Shown: positions 27,439-37,166 of the stretch, in pieces
Position numbering within the stretch: the first letter of the stretch is position 1
How the letters are laid out: each line of letters starts with the position of its first letter
From: Fulvimarina manganoxydans
GTDB lineage: Bacteria > Pseudomonadota > Alphaproteobacteria > Rhizobiales > Rhizobiaceae
DNA length: 64,000 bases
NCBI RefSeq assembly: GCF_900176465.1
Contig: NZ_FWXR01000019.1
Location: 1-64,000 of the forward strand
Direction: 5' to 3'
The notes under the pieces: generated by a model
What the model was told of the DNA's origin: nothing
The model's input: only the letters and a program-made list of their open reading frames with translations
Databases searched by the model: none
Made by a program: the position numbers and the translations under genes

Positions 27439-27658
27439 GAAGACGGTCCGGCTCGTTCAGATGGCGATCCCGAGAGAGAATACCCATATGACGCTCCTTG
27501 AGAAGCTGAAATCGCCGCAGCTCTCTCGCGGGCGCATCTGATTTGAGTGCGCCTCTCGGCTCCTGCGACCTGCCAATGAGCCGGTTCCGCGCGCCAAGCC
27601 GGTTCGCGCCCGCCGGTGCCATCTCCTCTTTGCGGCAGCTTTCCTCTATGGCGGGGCC

Positions 27659-28441
27659 ATGACCGACTTCTCCGATCTCTCACGCGAACTCGATCGCTGG
27701 CTGGATATGGGGCGCAAGGCGAACCTTTGGTGGCGCGACGACGACGCTTGCCGGGCGAGCCCGGCGCTGACGCGTCTCGTCGCGGCCGCCCGCCGACATC
27801 ATGTGCCTTTGGCGCTCGCCGTCATTCCGGCGCGTCTCGATGGCAGTCTCGAAACCTTTATCGAAGAGGAGGGTGGCGCCGACGTTACCATCCTCCAACA
27901 TGGCTTTGCCCATGAAAATCATGCGGCCGCCGGTGGTCGTGCCGTCGAATGCGGCGGCGCACGGCCGGCGGAGGCGGTGATGGCGGAGTGTGCCGAAGGG
28001 CATCGCAGTCTTCGCTCGGCCTTCGGCCGGCGTTTCCGTAAGGTCATGGTGCCGCCCTGGAACCGCATTGAGGGCCCGGTCGCCGAGGCGCTGCCGGCGG
28101 CGGGCTATGAGGCGCTGTCGGTCTTCGGCCCGCGCCCGGTCGCTCTGGCCCCTGAAGGGCTGATGGAAGTGAACGCCCATCTCGATCTTCTCACATGGAA
28201 GGGCGGTGCGCGCTTTGCCGGCGCCGAAAAGCTCGTGCGTCTCTGCGCCGAACGGCTGGAAGACCGTCGGCTTGGCCGATCCGATTCGGCCGAGCCCTTC
28301 GGCATTCTCACCCACCATCTCGATCATGACGAGGCGACCTGGGATTTCCTCGATCGCCTTCTTGCCCTCCTCGCCGCTCATCCGGCCGTGCGTTGGCCGA
28401 GCGCGGCCGAGCTTTTCGATGCCAAAGAGCGCGCGACATGA
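27659..28441 (+). CDS. Polysaccharide deacetylase-family protein
   Basis: A 260-residue NodB-like carbohydrate esterase. The metal-binding pair is suggested by RDDDA (residues 26-30) and the histidines in LQHGFAHENH. A further VPPWNR motif matches the family's active-site loop. No signal peptide is visible, so it may act on cytoplasmic lipid-linked or nucleotide-linked sugars. It overlaps the next gene by four bases (ATGA), so the two are translationally coupled. It opens the five-gene glycan group. Confidence 0.75.
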   Translation: MTDFSDLSRELDRWLDMGRKANLWWRDDDACRASPALTRLVAAARRHHVPLALAVIPARLDGSLETFIEEEGGADVTILQHGFAHENHAAAGGRAVECGGARPAEAVMAECAEGHRSLRSAFGRRFRKVMVPPWNRIEGPVAEALPAAGYEALSVFGPRPVALAPEGLMEVNAHLDLLTWKGGARFAGAEKLVRLCAERLEDRRLGRSDSAEPFGILTHHLDHDEATWDFLDRLLALLAAHPAVRWPSAAELFDAKERAT

Positions 28442-29313
28442 GCGCCGTGGTCCGACCGGCGGGCGAGGCGGATATCGAGCCTGTCGCGGCCCTGCTCCAC
28501 GAAAGGATGAACGCCAAGATCGCGCCGGAGCGCTGGCGCCGTCTTCTCGACTATCCCTGGCGCCCGAAGGGTGTCGAACGGGGCTGGTTGGTCGAGGACG
28601 CCGGGCGCATCGTGGGCTTCATGGGGACGATCTATAGCGACCGGCCGACTCGGCTCGGCCCGCGCCGCTTCTGCGACCTCTCCTCCTGGTATCTCCTCGC
28701 CGATTATCGCGGCGACGGGACGGGCGATCGTCTGCTGCGCTCAGGCATGGGGCGTCCCGACGTCACCTATCAGACGATGACGGCGCGCCGCGCGACGGGG
28801 CGCAAAATCCGAGCCCTGGGCTTTTCGATTCTCGATGCGACCCGCAGCCTGTTCTCGCCCGATCCCACGCGCCCGCCATTCACCGTTATCGACGAACCGG
28901 AAATGATCCGCCAGCGTCTGACGCCGGAGGAACGCGATGTCTTCGATGCCCATCGCGGGCTGGCCATCCATCAGGCGCTGGTCGGAGTCGGCGACCCGAA
29001 GGCCGATGGAGGACGCGGCATCTGGCTCCTCTGGCAGCGCAAGCTGAAGGGCGATGCGATCGCCTATCACGACGTCGTCCATGCATCCGACGCGCGATAT
29101 CTTTCGGCTGAAGCTTCGGCGATCGCGGCGAGCATGGTCAGCGGCGATCGTGGCGTCCTCTCCATCGACACGCGTTTCATGAACCCGCGAGACGATCAGG
29201 GCACGGTCGAGACGATACCGCTCGCCAGATGGTATCGCTCGCTCGATCTGTCTCCCGGCGATATCGACCATCTCTTCTCCGAGGTTTTGCTCCTCGATCA
29301 GAAACTGCCTTGA
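28438..29313 (+). CDS. GNAT-type acyltransferase
   Basis: The 291-residue protein resembles GNAT N-acyltransferases: the N-terminal part (MSAVVRPAGEADIEPVAALL) and the central strand GWLVEDAGRIVGFMGTIYS are typical, followed by an acceptor-binding extension of unknown specificity. Beside a deacetylase and three glycosyltransferases it may acylate an amino sugar freed by the deacetylase. The ATG overlaps the deacetylase stop. A gap of 234 bp separates it from the first glycosyltransferase, with no feature seen in it. Confidence 0.65.
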   Translation: MSAVVRPAGEADIEPVAALLHERMNAKIAPERWRRLLDYPWRPKGVERGWLVEDAGRIVGFMGTIYSDRPTRLGPRRFCDLSSWYLLADYRGDGTGDRLLRSGMGRPDVTYQTMTARRATGRKIRALGFSILDATRSLFSPDPTRPPFTVIDEPEMIRQRLTPEERDVFDAHRGLAIHQALVGVGDPKADGGRGIWLLWQRKLKGDAIAYHDVVHASDARYLSAEASAIAASMVSGDRGVLSIDTRFMNPRDDQGTVETIPLARWYRSLDLSPGDIDHLFSEVLLLDQKLP

Positions 29314-29547
29314 CCGTCGCTCTTAGCTCCATCTGCCTGATTTATTTGGATGGCTTGGTATTCGGCCGGCCGCTCCGGCGGGTGGTCGGATGCGATTGGG
29401 AGGCCTTGCGCAGCCGTTCGAGGAGGGGGCCGCCCCTGTCGCTGCGTTGCGCCACTCGCCGGCGAGATCGCACAAAGCCTTCTCTCACGGGCTTGATCGG
29501 GCTATCGCGACGCAATAGGACAAGCAAATCCACTTGGCGGAAGATCG

Positions 29548-30834
29548 ATGACGTTGCCAGGAGTGAGGATGCAGGGCCGGCCTCCGCGCGTTTTGATCTA
29601 TAGCCACGACACGTTCGGCCTGGGCCATCTGCGCCGATGCCGCGTGATCGCCCAGGCGCTCGTCGCCCATCGGCCCGATACGACGGTGCTGATCATTGCG
29701 GGCTCGCCCGTCGTCGGCTCCTTCAGCTTCCCACCCCAGGTCGATTTCATTCGCGTGCCAGGCGTCACCAAGCTCGGCGCCGACAGCTATGCCCCGTCCA
29801 ATCCCGGCCTGACCATCGAGGATCTGACCGAGATCCGGTCGGAGATCATCAAGAAATCGGCGGAGATCTTCGCGCCCGACATCTTCCTTGTCGATAAGGA
29901 GCCGCTCGGCATGCGCGGCGAGGTGGAGGCTTCGCTCCACCATCTGAAGGCAGCCGGCACGCGGCTTGTCCTTGGCCTTCGCGACATCATGGACGAGCCG
30001 TCGCGCCTTGCCGAGGAATGGCGCCGCAAGGAGGCCTTCGACGCGCTCGAACATCTCTATGATGAGATCTGGGTCTATGGCTTGCCGGAAATCTGCGACC
30101 CTCTTGAGGGAATCGGCGTATCCGACAAGGTGCGGCGCAAGGCGGTTTTCACCGGCTATCTCCAGCGGGCCGATGACCCCTCCGGCGCGCTGCCCGAGGG
30201 CATGCCGGCCGAGGGCGAGGAAAAGCCCTTCATCCTGGTGACGACCGGCGGCGGCGGCGACGGCGCCATGCTGGTCGACTGGGTGCTGAGGGCCTATGAA
30301 AGCGACCCTTCCATCGGCGTCGGCGCCAAGATCGTCATGGGGCCGTTCATGGACTCCTCGAATCAATCGGATTTCCAGCGCCGGGTCGCCCGGCTTCCCG
30401 ATGTCGACGCCATCACCTTCGCCGCGAGCATCGAGCCCCTGTTCGAGCGCTCCCTCGGCGTGGTCGCCATGGGCGGCTACAACACCTTTTGCGAGATCCT
30501 CTCCTTCGACAAGCCGGCCATCATCGTGCCGCGCCGCCAACCCCGACTTGAGCAGGAAATCCGCGCTCGCCAAGCCGAGAAGCTCGGCCTGACCCGTATG
30601 CTGAGCCCGGATTTGTCGGATGATGCGAGCCTGATGGCCGCCGGCATCCGGGCCTTGAAGACCCAACCGCGCCCGCGTTCAGCCGCCGTGCCGGACATTC
30701 TGGGCGGCTTGTCGGCCATCTGCAATCTCGCCGATGCGGCCTTTGCCACCTCCGGTAAGGCGTCGACGCCCTCTGTCGTGCCCCATCACTTCGAGCCTGT
30801 GCGCCGCCCTGTCTCCGGCTCAGGACACGGATGA
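29548..30834 (+). CDS. Glycosyltransferase, MurG-like GT-B type (predicted family COG4671)
   Basis: A 428-residue GT-B fold enzyme. The N-terminal motif RVLIYSHDTFGLGHLRRCRV is the glycine/His-rich acceptor loop of GT28/MurG-like enzymes; the C-terminal half has FILVTTGGGGDGAMLVDW and the nucleotide-sugar-binding segment MGGYNTFCEILSFDKPAIIV. No membrane segment. A second start at ATG 29569, preceded by AGGAG, is possible. It overlaps the next glycosyltransferase by four bases. Donor and acceptor unknown. Confidence 0.8.
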   Translation: MTLPGVRMQGRPPRVLIYSHDTFGLGHLRRCRVIAQALVAHRPDTTVLIIAGSPVVGSFSFPPQVDFIRVPGVTKLGADSYAPSNPGLTIEDLTEIRSEIIKKSAEIFAPDIFLVDKEPLGMRGEVEASLHHLKAAGTRLVLGLRDIMDEPSRLAEEWRRKEAFDALEHLYDEIWVYGLPEICDPLEGIGVSDKVRRKAVFTGYLQRADDPSGALPEGMPAEGEEKPFILVTTGGGGDGAMLVDWVLRAYESDPSIGVGAKIVMGPFMDSSNQSDFQRRVARLPDVDAITFAASIEPLFERSLGVVAMGGYNTFCEILSFDKPAIIVPRRQPRLEQEIRARQAEKLGLTRMLSPDLSDDASLMAAGIRALKTQPRPRSAAVPDILGGLSAICNLADAAFATSGKASTPSVVPHHFEPVRRPVSGSGHG

Positions 30835-31991
30835 AAATCGCCTTCTATGCGCCGATGAAGTCGCCGGAGGACCCTCGTCCCTCGGGCGATCGAACGGTGG
30901 CGCGACAGCTTCTCGCCGCGCTTCGGCTTGGGGGCCATGAGGTGGACATCGCCTCGACCTTTCGTAGCTGGGACAGCGGTTCGCCCGAACGCCAGGCGCG
31001 GATCGAGGCTCTTGGCAGGCGCCTCGCAAACCGCATCGTCAAGCGCGCAAGGGGCGGACCGCGCCCCTACGATCTCTGGTTCACCTATCATCTCTATCAC
31101 AAGGCGCCGGACTGGCTCGGACCTCTCGTCGCTCAAAGCCTCGCCATTCCCTATGTCGTTGCCGAGGCCTCGGTCGCGAACAAGCGGCGGGAGGGCGCGT
31201 TTGCGACGGGCTATCGGGGGAGCCTCGAAGCGCTTCGTGCGGCCTCGCTGGTGGTCGGCCTCAACCCGGCCGACCGCGCCGGGGTCGAGCCCCATTTGCT
31301 GCCAGGGGCGGCCTATCGTGACCTGCCGCCCTGGCTGGATGCGCGGCCTTTTCTCCAGGCGTCGTTGAGCCGTCCTGAGGCTCGTAGCGCGCTTGCCGCC
31401 CGGTTCGCCGGTTCGGTCGGGCCCGAGCCGATCCTCCTTGCCGTCGGCATGATGCGTAAGGATCAGAAGCGGCTGTCCTATCTTTGTCTGGTAGAGGCTC
31501 TCGCCCGCGTCTCCCAGCCGTTCAAACTGGCGATCGTGGGGACCGGGCCGGTCGAGGCTGAGATCAGGCAAGCCTTCGCGCCTTTCGGGGCGAATGTCGT
31601 CTTTCTCGGCGCGCAGCTGCCCGAGGCGATGCCGGAAATCTATGCCGGCGCCGATCTCCTCGTCTGGCCCGCGATCAAGGAGGCCTTCGGTATGGCGCTT
31701 CTGGAAGCGCAAGCCGCCGGAACGCCGGTGATCGCAGGCGCGAGCGGTGGCGTCGCCGCGATCGTCGAGGACGGCGTCACGGGCCGCCTGACACCGGAGG
31801 GCGATGCGGCGGCTTTTGCGGCCGCGCTTCAGGACTGCCTTGCGGCGGGCGATCGCCTGCGGGCAATGGGGGAAGCCGCGCTTGGCCGGGTGGCGGAGCG
31901 GCACGATCTGCCGGCCGCGGCGAAGGCACTCGACGCGATGCTTCAGACGCTTGCCCGAAGCACCGACCCGTTCCTCTCAAAGGCGATCTAA
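30831..31991 (+). CDS. Glycosyltransferase family 4 protein
   Basis: A 386-residue GT-B retaining glycosyltransferase. The C-terminal GT4 signature is seen as GADLLVWPAIKEAFGMALLE followed by AAGTPVIAG, with the E-x7-E catalytic/nucleotide motif. The N-terminus MKIAFYAPMKSPEDPRPSGD is typical of GT4 acceptor domains. It overlaps the preceding gene by four bases and touches the next (stop base shared with the next ATG), so the three glycosyltransferases form one translationally coupled unit. Confidence 0.88.
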   Translation: MKIAFYAPMKSPEDPRPSGDRTVARQLLAALRLGGHEVDIASTFRSWDSGSPERQARIEALGRRLANRIVKRARGGPRPYDLWFTYHLYHKAPDWLGPLVAQSLAIPYVVAEASVANKRREGAFATGYRGSLEALRAASLVVGLNPADRAGVEPHLLPGAAYRDLPPWLDARPFLQASLSRPEARSALAARFAGSVGPEPILLAVGMMRKDQKRLSYLCLVEALARVSQPFKLAIVGTGPVEAEIRQAFAPFGANVVFLGAQLPEAMPEIYAGADLLVWPAIKEAFGMALLEAQAAGTPVIAGASGGVAAIVEDGVTGRLTPEGDAAAFAAALQDCLAAGDRLRAMGEAALGRVAERHDLPAAAKALDAMLQTLARSTDPFLSKAI

Positions 31992-33130
31992 TGCGCGTTC
32001 TCTTTCATGTTCAGCATCTTCTCGGCGTCGGCCATTTGAGACGCGCCGAACTGATCACTGAGGCACTCGCCGACAAGGGCGCGGAAGTGACCGTCGCGCT
32101 TGGCGGCCATCCTGTGCGGGAGATCGCATTTTCCCGCTCGCACGTGGTCCAACTGCCGCCGACCCATATTCGTGGCGCCGATTTCAAGACGCTTTATGAC
32201 GAGGCAGACCGGCCGATCGACGAGGCGTGGCGGGAAAGACGCCGTGACGCGCTTCTCGATCTTTATCGCGCGGTTCGGCCCGACATCGTGCTGCTCGAAC
32301 TTTATCCCTTTGGACGCTGGCGCTTCGGTTTCGAGTTGGAGCCGCTCCTCGAGCTTGCCGGCCGAGACAAGCCGAAGGTCAAATGCATCGCCTCCGTGCG
32401 CGATATCCTGGTCGAGACCAAGCGCCCGGAGCGGTTGGCGAAAGGCCTTGAAATCGCCAAGGCCCATCTCGACGCCGTGCTCGTCCATTCCGACCCGGCG
32501 CTCTTCACCTTCGGCGAGACCTATCCCCATGCCGACGAGATCGCCGACATCACCCGTTATACCGGCTATGTGACCGAGCCCGCGAAACGCGGCAGCGGCG
32601 AGCCGACGGGCGACGTCATCGTCTCGGCCGGCGGGGGCGCTGCGGCCGGCGATCTCATGCAGATCATTCTCGACGCCCGTCCGCTGACGGCGCTGAGCGA
32701 TCGCGTCTGGCGTCTCTATACGGGCCCGCGCTGCTCGCCCGAAGCCTTCGAGGCCTTGAAAGCGCGCAGCGGGCCGACGGTGATCGTCGAGCGATTTGCC
32801 AGCGACTTCCAGGCCCAGCTCGATCGCGCGGCACTTTCTATCAGCCAAGCAGGCTACAACACGGTGATGAATCTCCTCCGGGCCGAAGTGCCGGCGGTCG
32901 TCGTGCCCTATGACGAGGGCGAGGAGACCGAGCAGATTTTTCGTGCCCGGCGCCTGGAAGCGCTCGGCCATCTCACGGTCCTGCCGACGGCGCAGCTATC
33001 CCCCGAGACGATGGCCGAGGCGATCGGCCGAACGCTTGCACATGAACAAAGTGTCGAGCGCCGGCCCATCGATCTCGAAGGGGCGGGCCGGACGGCCGAC
33101 ATCTTGATGGAACTCGCGGGATCGGCTTAG
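31991..33130 (+). CDS. Glycosyltransferase, MurG-like GT-B type, second copy
   Basis: A 379-residue paralogue-like relative of the enzyme at 29548: the same N-terminal motif (MRVLFHVQHLLGVGHLRRAE) and C-terminal ISQAGYNTVMNLLRAEVPAV. The two are too different to be recent duplicates. It closes the glycan group; the divergent/convergent neighbour surf1 ends 23 bp downstream on the other strand. No polymerase, flippase or exporter is seen next to the group. Confidence 0.8.
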   Translation: MRVLFHVQHLLGVGHLRRAELITEALADKGAEVTVALGGHPVREIAFSRSHVVQLPPTHIRGADFKTLYDEADRPIDEAWRERRRDALLDLYRAVRPDIVLLELYPFGRWRFGFELEPLLELAGRDKPKVKCIASVRDILVETKRPERLAKGLEIAKAHLDAVLVHSDPALFTFGETYPHADEIADITRYTGYVTEPAKRGSGEPTGDVIVSAGGGAAAGDLMQIILDARPLTALSDRVWRLYTGPRCSPEAFEALKARSGPTVIVERFASDFQAQLDRAALSISQAGYNTVMNLLRAEVPAVVVPYDEGEETEQIFRARRLEALGHLTVLPTAQLSPETMAEAIGRTLAHEQSVERRPIDLEGAGRTADILMELAGSA

Positions 33131-33152
33131 CAGGCGGGCGCGATGCCGCCTG

Positions 33153-33929
33153 TCACGAAGCCCCCATGCGCAGCGTCCTCTCATGGCGCCAGAGGATCGC
33201 GAGCCCTGCGAGAACCATCGCGGCGAGGGCGAACCAGGTGATCGCATAGATCAGATGGCTGTTGCGGAAGGACACGACCGTCAGCCCCGGCACCGGATAG
33301 CCGCCCTCGCTCATCCCGGCCGCATCGATGAAATAGGGAGCGACGGGACCCTCGATGCCTTCGGCCTTCGCAATCCCTGCGACATCGCGGGAATACCAGC
33401 GGCCGGCCACCGGGTCGTTGTCGCGCAGGAAACCGCCGCCGGTCTGGCTCATGCGCAAGAGGCCGGTGACGCGGCTTGTCTCTTTCTCGTCGAGACCCGT
33501 TGACGGATCGAAATCGCGCGATGGAACGAAGCCGCGATTGACGAGGACGGTGAAGCCGCGATCCGTTCGAAGCGGGGTCATCAGCCAATAGCCGCTGCCA
33601 AGATCGGTGGAGGCGAGGGCGAATGCGGATTTTGCCGGGAGAAGCCGGCCTTCAGCGGCTACATGGCGATATTCGTCGCCTTCGAAGGAGAGGTTCGGCC
33701 AAGTCTCGGGGCCGGGCGCCGGAATGGCCGGGGCGCTCACGCGCTCGTTCACGGCGGCGATAAGATCGAGCTTCCAGGCCCGCCTTTCGATCTGCCAGAC
33801 ACCGAGCGAGACGAAAAGTGCGAAGAGAGCGAGGCCGGCGAGCCCAAGTGCGAGAAGGCTTCCGACCGAGCGCGGACCGCGCTCCGGCTTACGCACGTTT
33901 TTCGGATCCATCTCGCGCCGATGCGTCAT
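33153..33929 (-). CDS. SURF1-family oxidase assembly protein
   Basis: A 258-residue inner-membrane protein with membrane helices near residues 25-45 and 225-245 flanking a large periplasmic domain, the SURF1 layout. SURF1 proteins help insert haem into haem-copper oxidase subunit I. It lies 9 bp after cyoD as the last gene of the cyo operon, so it probably assists CyoB maturation. A start seven codons later (33911) is possible. Confidence 0.9.
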   Translation of the reverse strand: MTHRREMDPKNVRKPERGPRSVGSLLALGLAGLALFALFVSLGVWQIERRAWKLDLIAAVNERVSAPAIPAPGPETWPNLSFEGDEYRHVAAEGRLLPAKSAFALASTDLGSGYWLMTPLRTDRGFTVLVNRGFVPSRDFDPSTGLDEKETSRVTGLLRMSQTGGGFLRDNDPVAGRWYSRDVAGIAKAEGIEGPVAPYFIDAAGMSEGGYPVPGLTVVSFRNSHLIYAITWFALAAMVLAGLAILWRHERTLRMGAS

Positions 33930-33938
33930 GAGCGGCGG

Positions 33939-34454
33939 TCAGCCGCCATGGGCGCCGTGATCCATGCCCGGCATGGCGCCGCCCGATTGGCCCGCGTCCG
34001 GTTCGGTGCCGGTGCTCTCCATGGCGCCGCCTTCCGGCATCTCCATCATGTTCATCGGCATCATATTGGTGTTGAGATGGTACATCACCCACAGGGAGCC
34101 CGAGACGGTGATGCCGACGAGCACGACCGTGAAGATCAGCGCCATCACCGTCCAGCCGCCTTCCGAGCGGCTGTCCATGTGCAGGAAATAGATCATGTGG
34201 ACGACGATCTGGGTGACCGCGAAGACGATGACGATCATCGCCGTCGTCGTCGCGCTCTCGATCGGCCGCGCCATGACCAGCCAGAAGGGAATGGCGGTGA
34301 GGACGACCGACAGGACGAAGCCGGTCAGATAACCCTTGAGGGTGCCATGGGCGGCGCCGCCCTCGTCATGGACATATTGGGTCGCGCCATGCCCCTCATG
34401 TCCATGGTGGGTCGACGTGTCGCCAGCGTCGCCGGCATGCGATCCGGTGCTCAT
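33939..34454 (-). CDS. cyoD: Cytochrome o ubiquinol oxidase subunit IV
   Basis: Small assembly/stability subunit with three membrane segments (about residues 40-60, 68-90, 102-125). At 171 residues it is longer than E. coli CyoD (109): it has a His-rich N-terminal extension ([14 protein letters not shown]) and a Met/His-rich C-terminal tail ([12 protein letters not shown] and [11 protein letters not shown]) that could bind copper. The ATG at 34454 overlaps the cyoC stop by four bases. Confidence 0.9.
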   Translation of the reverse strand: MSTGSHAGDAGDTSTHHGHEGHGATQYVHDEGGAAHGTLKGYLTGFVLSVVLTAIPFWLVMARPIESATTTAMIVIVFAVTQIVVHMIYFLHMDSRSEGGWTVMALIFTVVLVGITVSGSLWVMYHLNTNMMPMNMMEMPEGGAMESTGTEPDAGQSGGAMPGMDHGAHGG

Positions 34455-35086
34455 CGAAGGACCCCGAGCAGATAGACGAAGGTGAAGACGCCGATCCAGA
34501 CGACGTCGAGGAAATGCCAGAACATGGACAGGCACATCAGCCGGCGGCGATTGTCGGCGATAAGGCCGCGCTGCTGGATCTGGACGAGCAGCACGACCAG
34601 CCAGATCAGGCCGAAGGTGACGTGTAGGCCGTGGGTTCCGACAAGCGTGAAGAAGGCCGACAGGAAGCCGCTGCGCTGCGGCGTCGCGCCTTCCATGATC
34701 AGATGCGCGAATTCGTAGATCTCGATACCGAGAAATGCGAGGCCGAAGAGGCCGGTGATGGCCAGCCAGACCATGACCTGCTTCTGGCGATCATGCTGCA
34801 TCCCGATCATGGCGAAGCCATAGGTGATCGAGGACAGAAGCAGCATGGTCGTGTTCAGCGCAACCAGCGGGAGCTCGAAGAGGTCGTGGGGGCCGGGCCC
34901 CGCGGCATAATTGCCGGAAAGCACGCCATATGTCGCGAAGAGGACCGCAAAGATGAGGCAATCGCTCATCAGATAGATCCAGAAGCCGAGCATAGTGCTC
35001 GCGCCTTCTTCGTGCTCGTGCTCCTCCTCGGCGAAGAAGACCGGTGCCGGCCGGTCCGCCGATGCTGCTGCCTGCAATTCGCTCAT
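34451..35086 (-). CDS. cyoC: Cytochrome o ubiquinol oxidase subunit III
   Basis: A 211-residue subunit III of the haem-copper oxidase with five membrane segments; [20 protein letters not shown] and [20 protein letters not shown] are conserved helices. It starts at the ATG 35086, four bases after the cyoB stop, and overlaps cyoD. An upstream start at 35119 would lie inside cyoB. Confidence 0.94.
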   Translation of the reverse strand: MSELQAAASADRPAPVFFAEEEHEHEEGASTMLGFWIYLMSDCLIFAVLFATYGVLSGNYAAGPGPHDLFELPLVALNTTMLLLSSITYGFAMIGMQHDRQKQVMVWLAITGLFGLAFLGIEIYEFAHLIMEGATPQRSGFLSAFFTLVGTHGLHVTFGLIWLVVLLVQIQQRGLIADNRRRLMCLSMFWHFLDVVWIGVFTFVYLLGVLR

Positions 35087-35090
35087 AGGA

Positions 35091-37094
35091 TCAGCCCCGC
35101 TGCGAAATCGCCGCCGCATAGGCGGATTCGGTCGCGCTCACCTTGTCGGCCGGAATGGTGTAGCCGCGATCGTAATTGAAGGTGTGGGCGATCGCCGTGC
35201 CGATCAGCGCGATGAAACTGACGATGGCCAGCCACCAGATGTACCAGATCATCGCAAAGCCGAAGACGACCGAAAGCCCCGCCAGAATGATCCCCGCGCC
35301 GGTGTTCTTCGGCATGTGGATCGGCTTGAAGCCCTTCATCGGCCGCTGCATTCCGCGCGCCTTCATGTCCGCATAGGCGTCGAGATCGTGGACGATCGGA
35401 GTGAAGGCGAAGTTGTATTCCGGCGGCGGCGACGATGTCGCCCATTCGAGCGTGCGGCCGTTCCACGGGTCGCCCGTCACATCGGCGAGGGCCTCCCGGT
35501 TGCGGATCGACTGGAAGATCTGGATCAGAAAGGCCGCGATGCCGACCGCGATCATCGCAGCGCCGCAGGCCGCGATAACGAACCAGATCTGCAGCGAGGG
35601 ATCGTCGAATTCCCGCAGGCGCCGGGTCACGCCCATCAGGCCGAGGACGTAGAGCGGCATGAAGGCAACGTAGAAGCCTCCGACCCAGAACCAGAAGCTG
35701 ACCTTGCCCCAGAAGGGATCAAGCCGGAAGCCGAAGGCTTTCGGGAACCAGAAATTGATCGCCGCGAACATGCCGAAGAGCACGCCGCCGATGATGACAT
35801 TGTGGAAATGGGCGACCAGGAACAGCGAGTTATGCACCGTGAAGTCCACCGGCGGCACCGCCAGGAGAACGCCGGTCATGCCGCCGATGGTAAAGGTGAC
35901 GATGAAGGCGATGGTCCACATCATCGGCAGTTCGAAGCGGATGCGGCCGCGATACATGGTGAACAGCCAGTTGAAGATCTTCGCGCCCGTCGGGATCGAG
36001 ATGATCATCGTCGTGATGCCGAAGAAGGAATTCACGCTCGCGCCATTGCCCATGGTGAAGAAGTGGTGGAGCCAGACGAGATAGGCGAGGATCGTGATGA
36101 CCACGGTGGCGTAGACCATCGAGGTGTAGCCGAAAAGGCGCTTGCCCGAGAAGGTCGAGGTGACTTCGGAGAAGACGCCGAAGGCCGGCAGGATGAGGAT
36201 GTAGACCTCCGGATGACCCCAGATCCAGATGAGGTTGAAATACATCATCGAATTGCCGCCGAGATCGTTCGTGAAGAAGTTCGTTCCCACGTAGCGATCA
36301 AGCGAGAGGAGGGCGAGGACGGCGGTCAGCACCGGGAAGGAAGCGACGATCAGGACGTTGGTGCAGAGCGAGGTCCAGGTGAAGACCGGGATCTTCATCA
36401 TGGTCATGCCCGGCGCGCGCATCTTGATGATGGTAACGAGAAGGTTGACGCCCGACAGCAGCGTCCCGACGCCGGCGATCTGCAGGCCCCAGATATAATA
36501 GTCGACACCGACGCCCGGACTGTATTCGGCCCCCGACAACGGCGGGAAGGCGAGCCAGCCGGTGCGCGCGAATTCGCCGACGAAGAGCGACATCATGATG
36601 ATGACGGCGCCGGCCGTCGTCATCCAGAAGGAGAAATTGTTGAGGAAGGGGAAGGAGACGTCGCGAGCGCCGATCTGCAGCGGCACGACATAGTTCATGA
36701 TGCCGGTGATCATCGGCATCGCCACGAAGAAGATCATGATCACGCCATGGGCGGTGAAGACCTGATCATAGTGATGGGCCGGCAGATAGCCTTCCGAACC
36801 GTTGAAGGCGATGGCCTGCTGCAGGCGCATCATGATCGCGTCGGCAAAGCCGCGCAGAAGCATCACGATCGCCAGGATCATATACATGATGCCGATCTTC
36901 TTGTGATCGACCGTCGTGAACCACTCCGACCACAAATAGCCCCAGAGCCGGTATTTGGTGATCGCGTAGAGAAGCGCGCCGCCAGCCATCGCCACGACGA
37001 GAAAGGTCGTGACGAGGATCGGATCGTAATAGGGGATGGCATCGAGCGTGAAGCGCCCGAAGATCAGTCGTGCAAGATCGATGTTGCCGAACAT
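35091..37094 (-). CDS. cyoB: Cytochrome o ubiquinol oxidase subunit I
   Basis: Catalytic subunit that reduces O2 to water and pumps protons. The 667-residue protein has about fifteen membrane helices. The haem/CuB ligands are recognisable in [15 protein letters not shown] (low-spin haem His), [17 protein letters not shown] (CuB His and Tyr), [11 protein letters not shown] (two CuB His) and [11 protein letters not shown] (haem ligands). The length fits CyoB. It is preceded by cyoA after 72 bp. Confidence 0.97.
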   Translation of the reverse strand: MFGNIDLARLIFGRFTLDAIPYYDPILVTTFLVVAMAGGALLYAITKYRLWGYLWSEWFTTVDHKKIGIMYMILAIVMLLRGFADAIMMRLQQAIAFNGSEGYLPAHHYDQVFTAHGVIMIFFVAMPMITGIMNYVVPLQIGARDVSFPFLNNFSFWMTTAGAVIIMMSLFVGEFARTGWLAFPPLSGAEYSPGVGVDYYIWGLQIAGVGTLLSGVNLLVTIIKMRAPGMTMMKIPVFTWTSLCTNVLIVASFPVLTAVLALLSLDRYVGTNFFTNDLGGNSMMYFNLIWIWGHPEVYILILPAFGVFSEVTSTFSGKRLFGYTSMVYATVVITILAYLVWLHHFFTMGNGASVNSFFGITTMIISIPTGAKIFNWLFTMYRGRIRFELPMMWTIAFIVTFTIGGMTGVLLAVPPVDFTVHNSLFLVAHFHNVIIGGVLFGMFAAINFWFPKAFGFRLDPFWGKVSFWFWVGGFYVAFMPLYVLGLMGVTRRLREFDDPSLQIWFVIAACGAAMIAVGIAAFLIQIFQSIRNREALADVTGDPWNGRTLEWATSSPPPEYNFAFTPIVHDLDAYADMKARGMQRPMKGFKPIHMPKNTGAGIILAGLSVVFGFAMIWYIWWLAIVSFIALIGTAIAHTFNYDRGYTIPADKVSATESAYAAAISQRG

Positions 37095-37166
37095 GTCTCT
37101 GCCTTGGTTCGTCGTCGTGTCGGGTGCGGCACGCTTTCGTCAAGCGCTCGCAGGGTCCGTTTCGCG

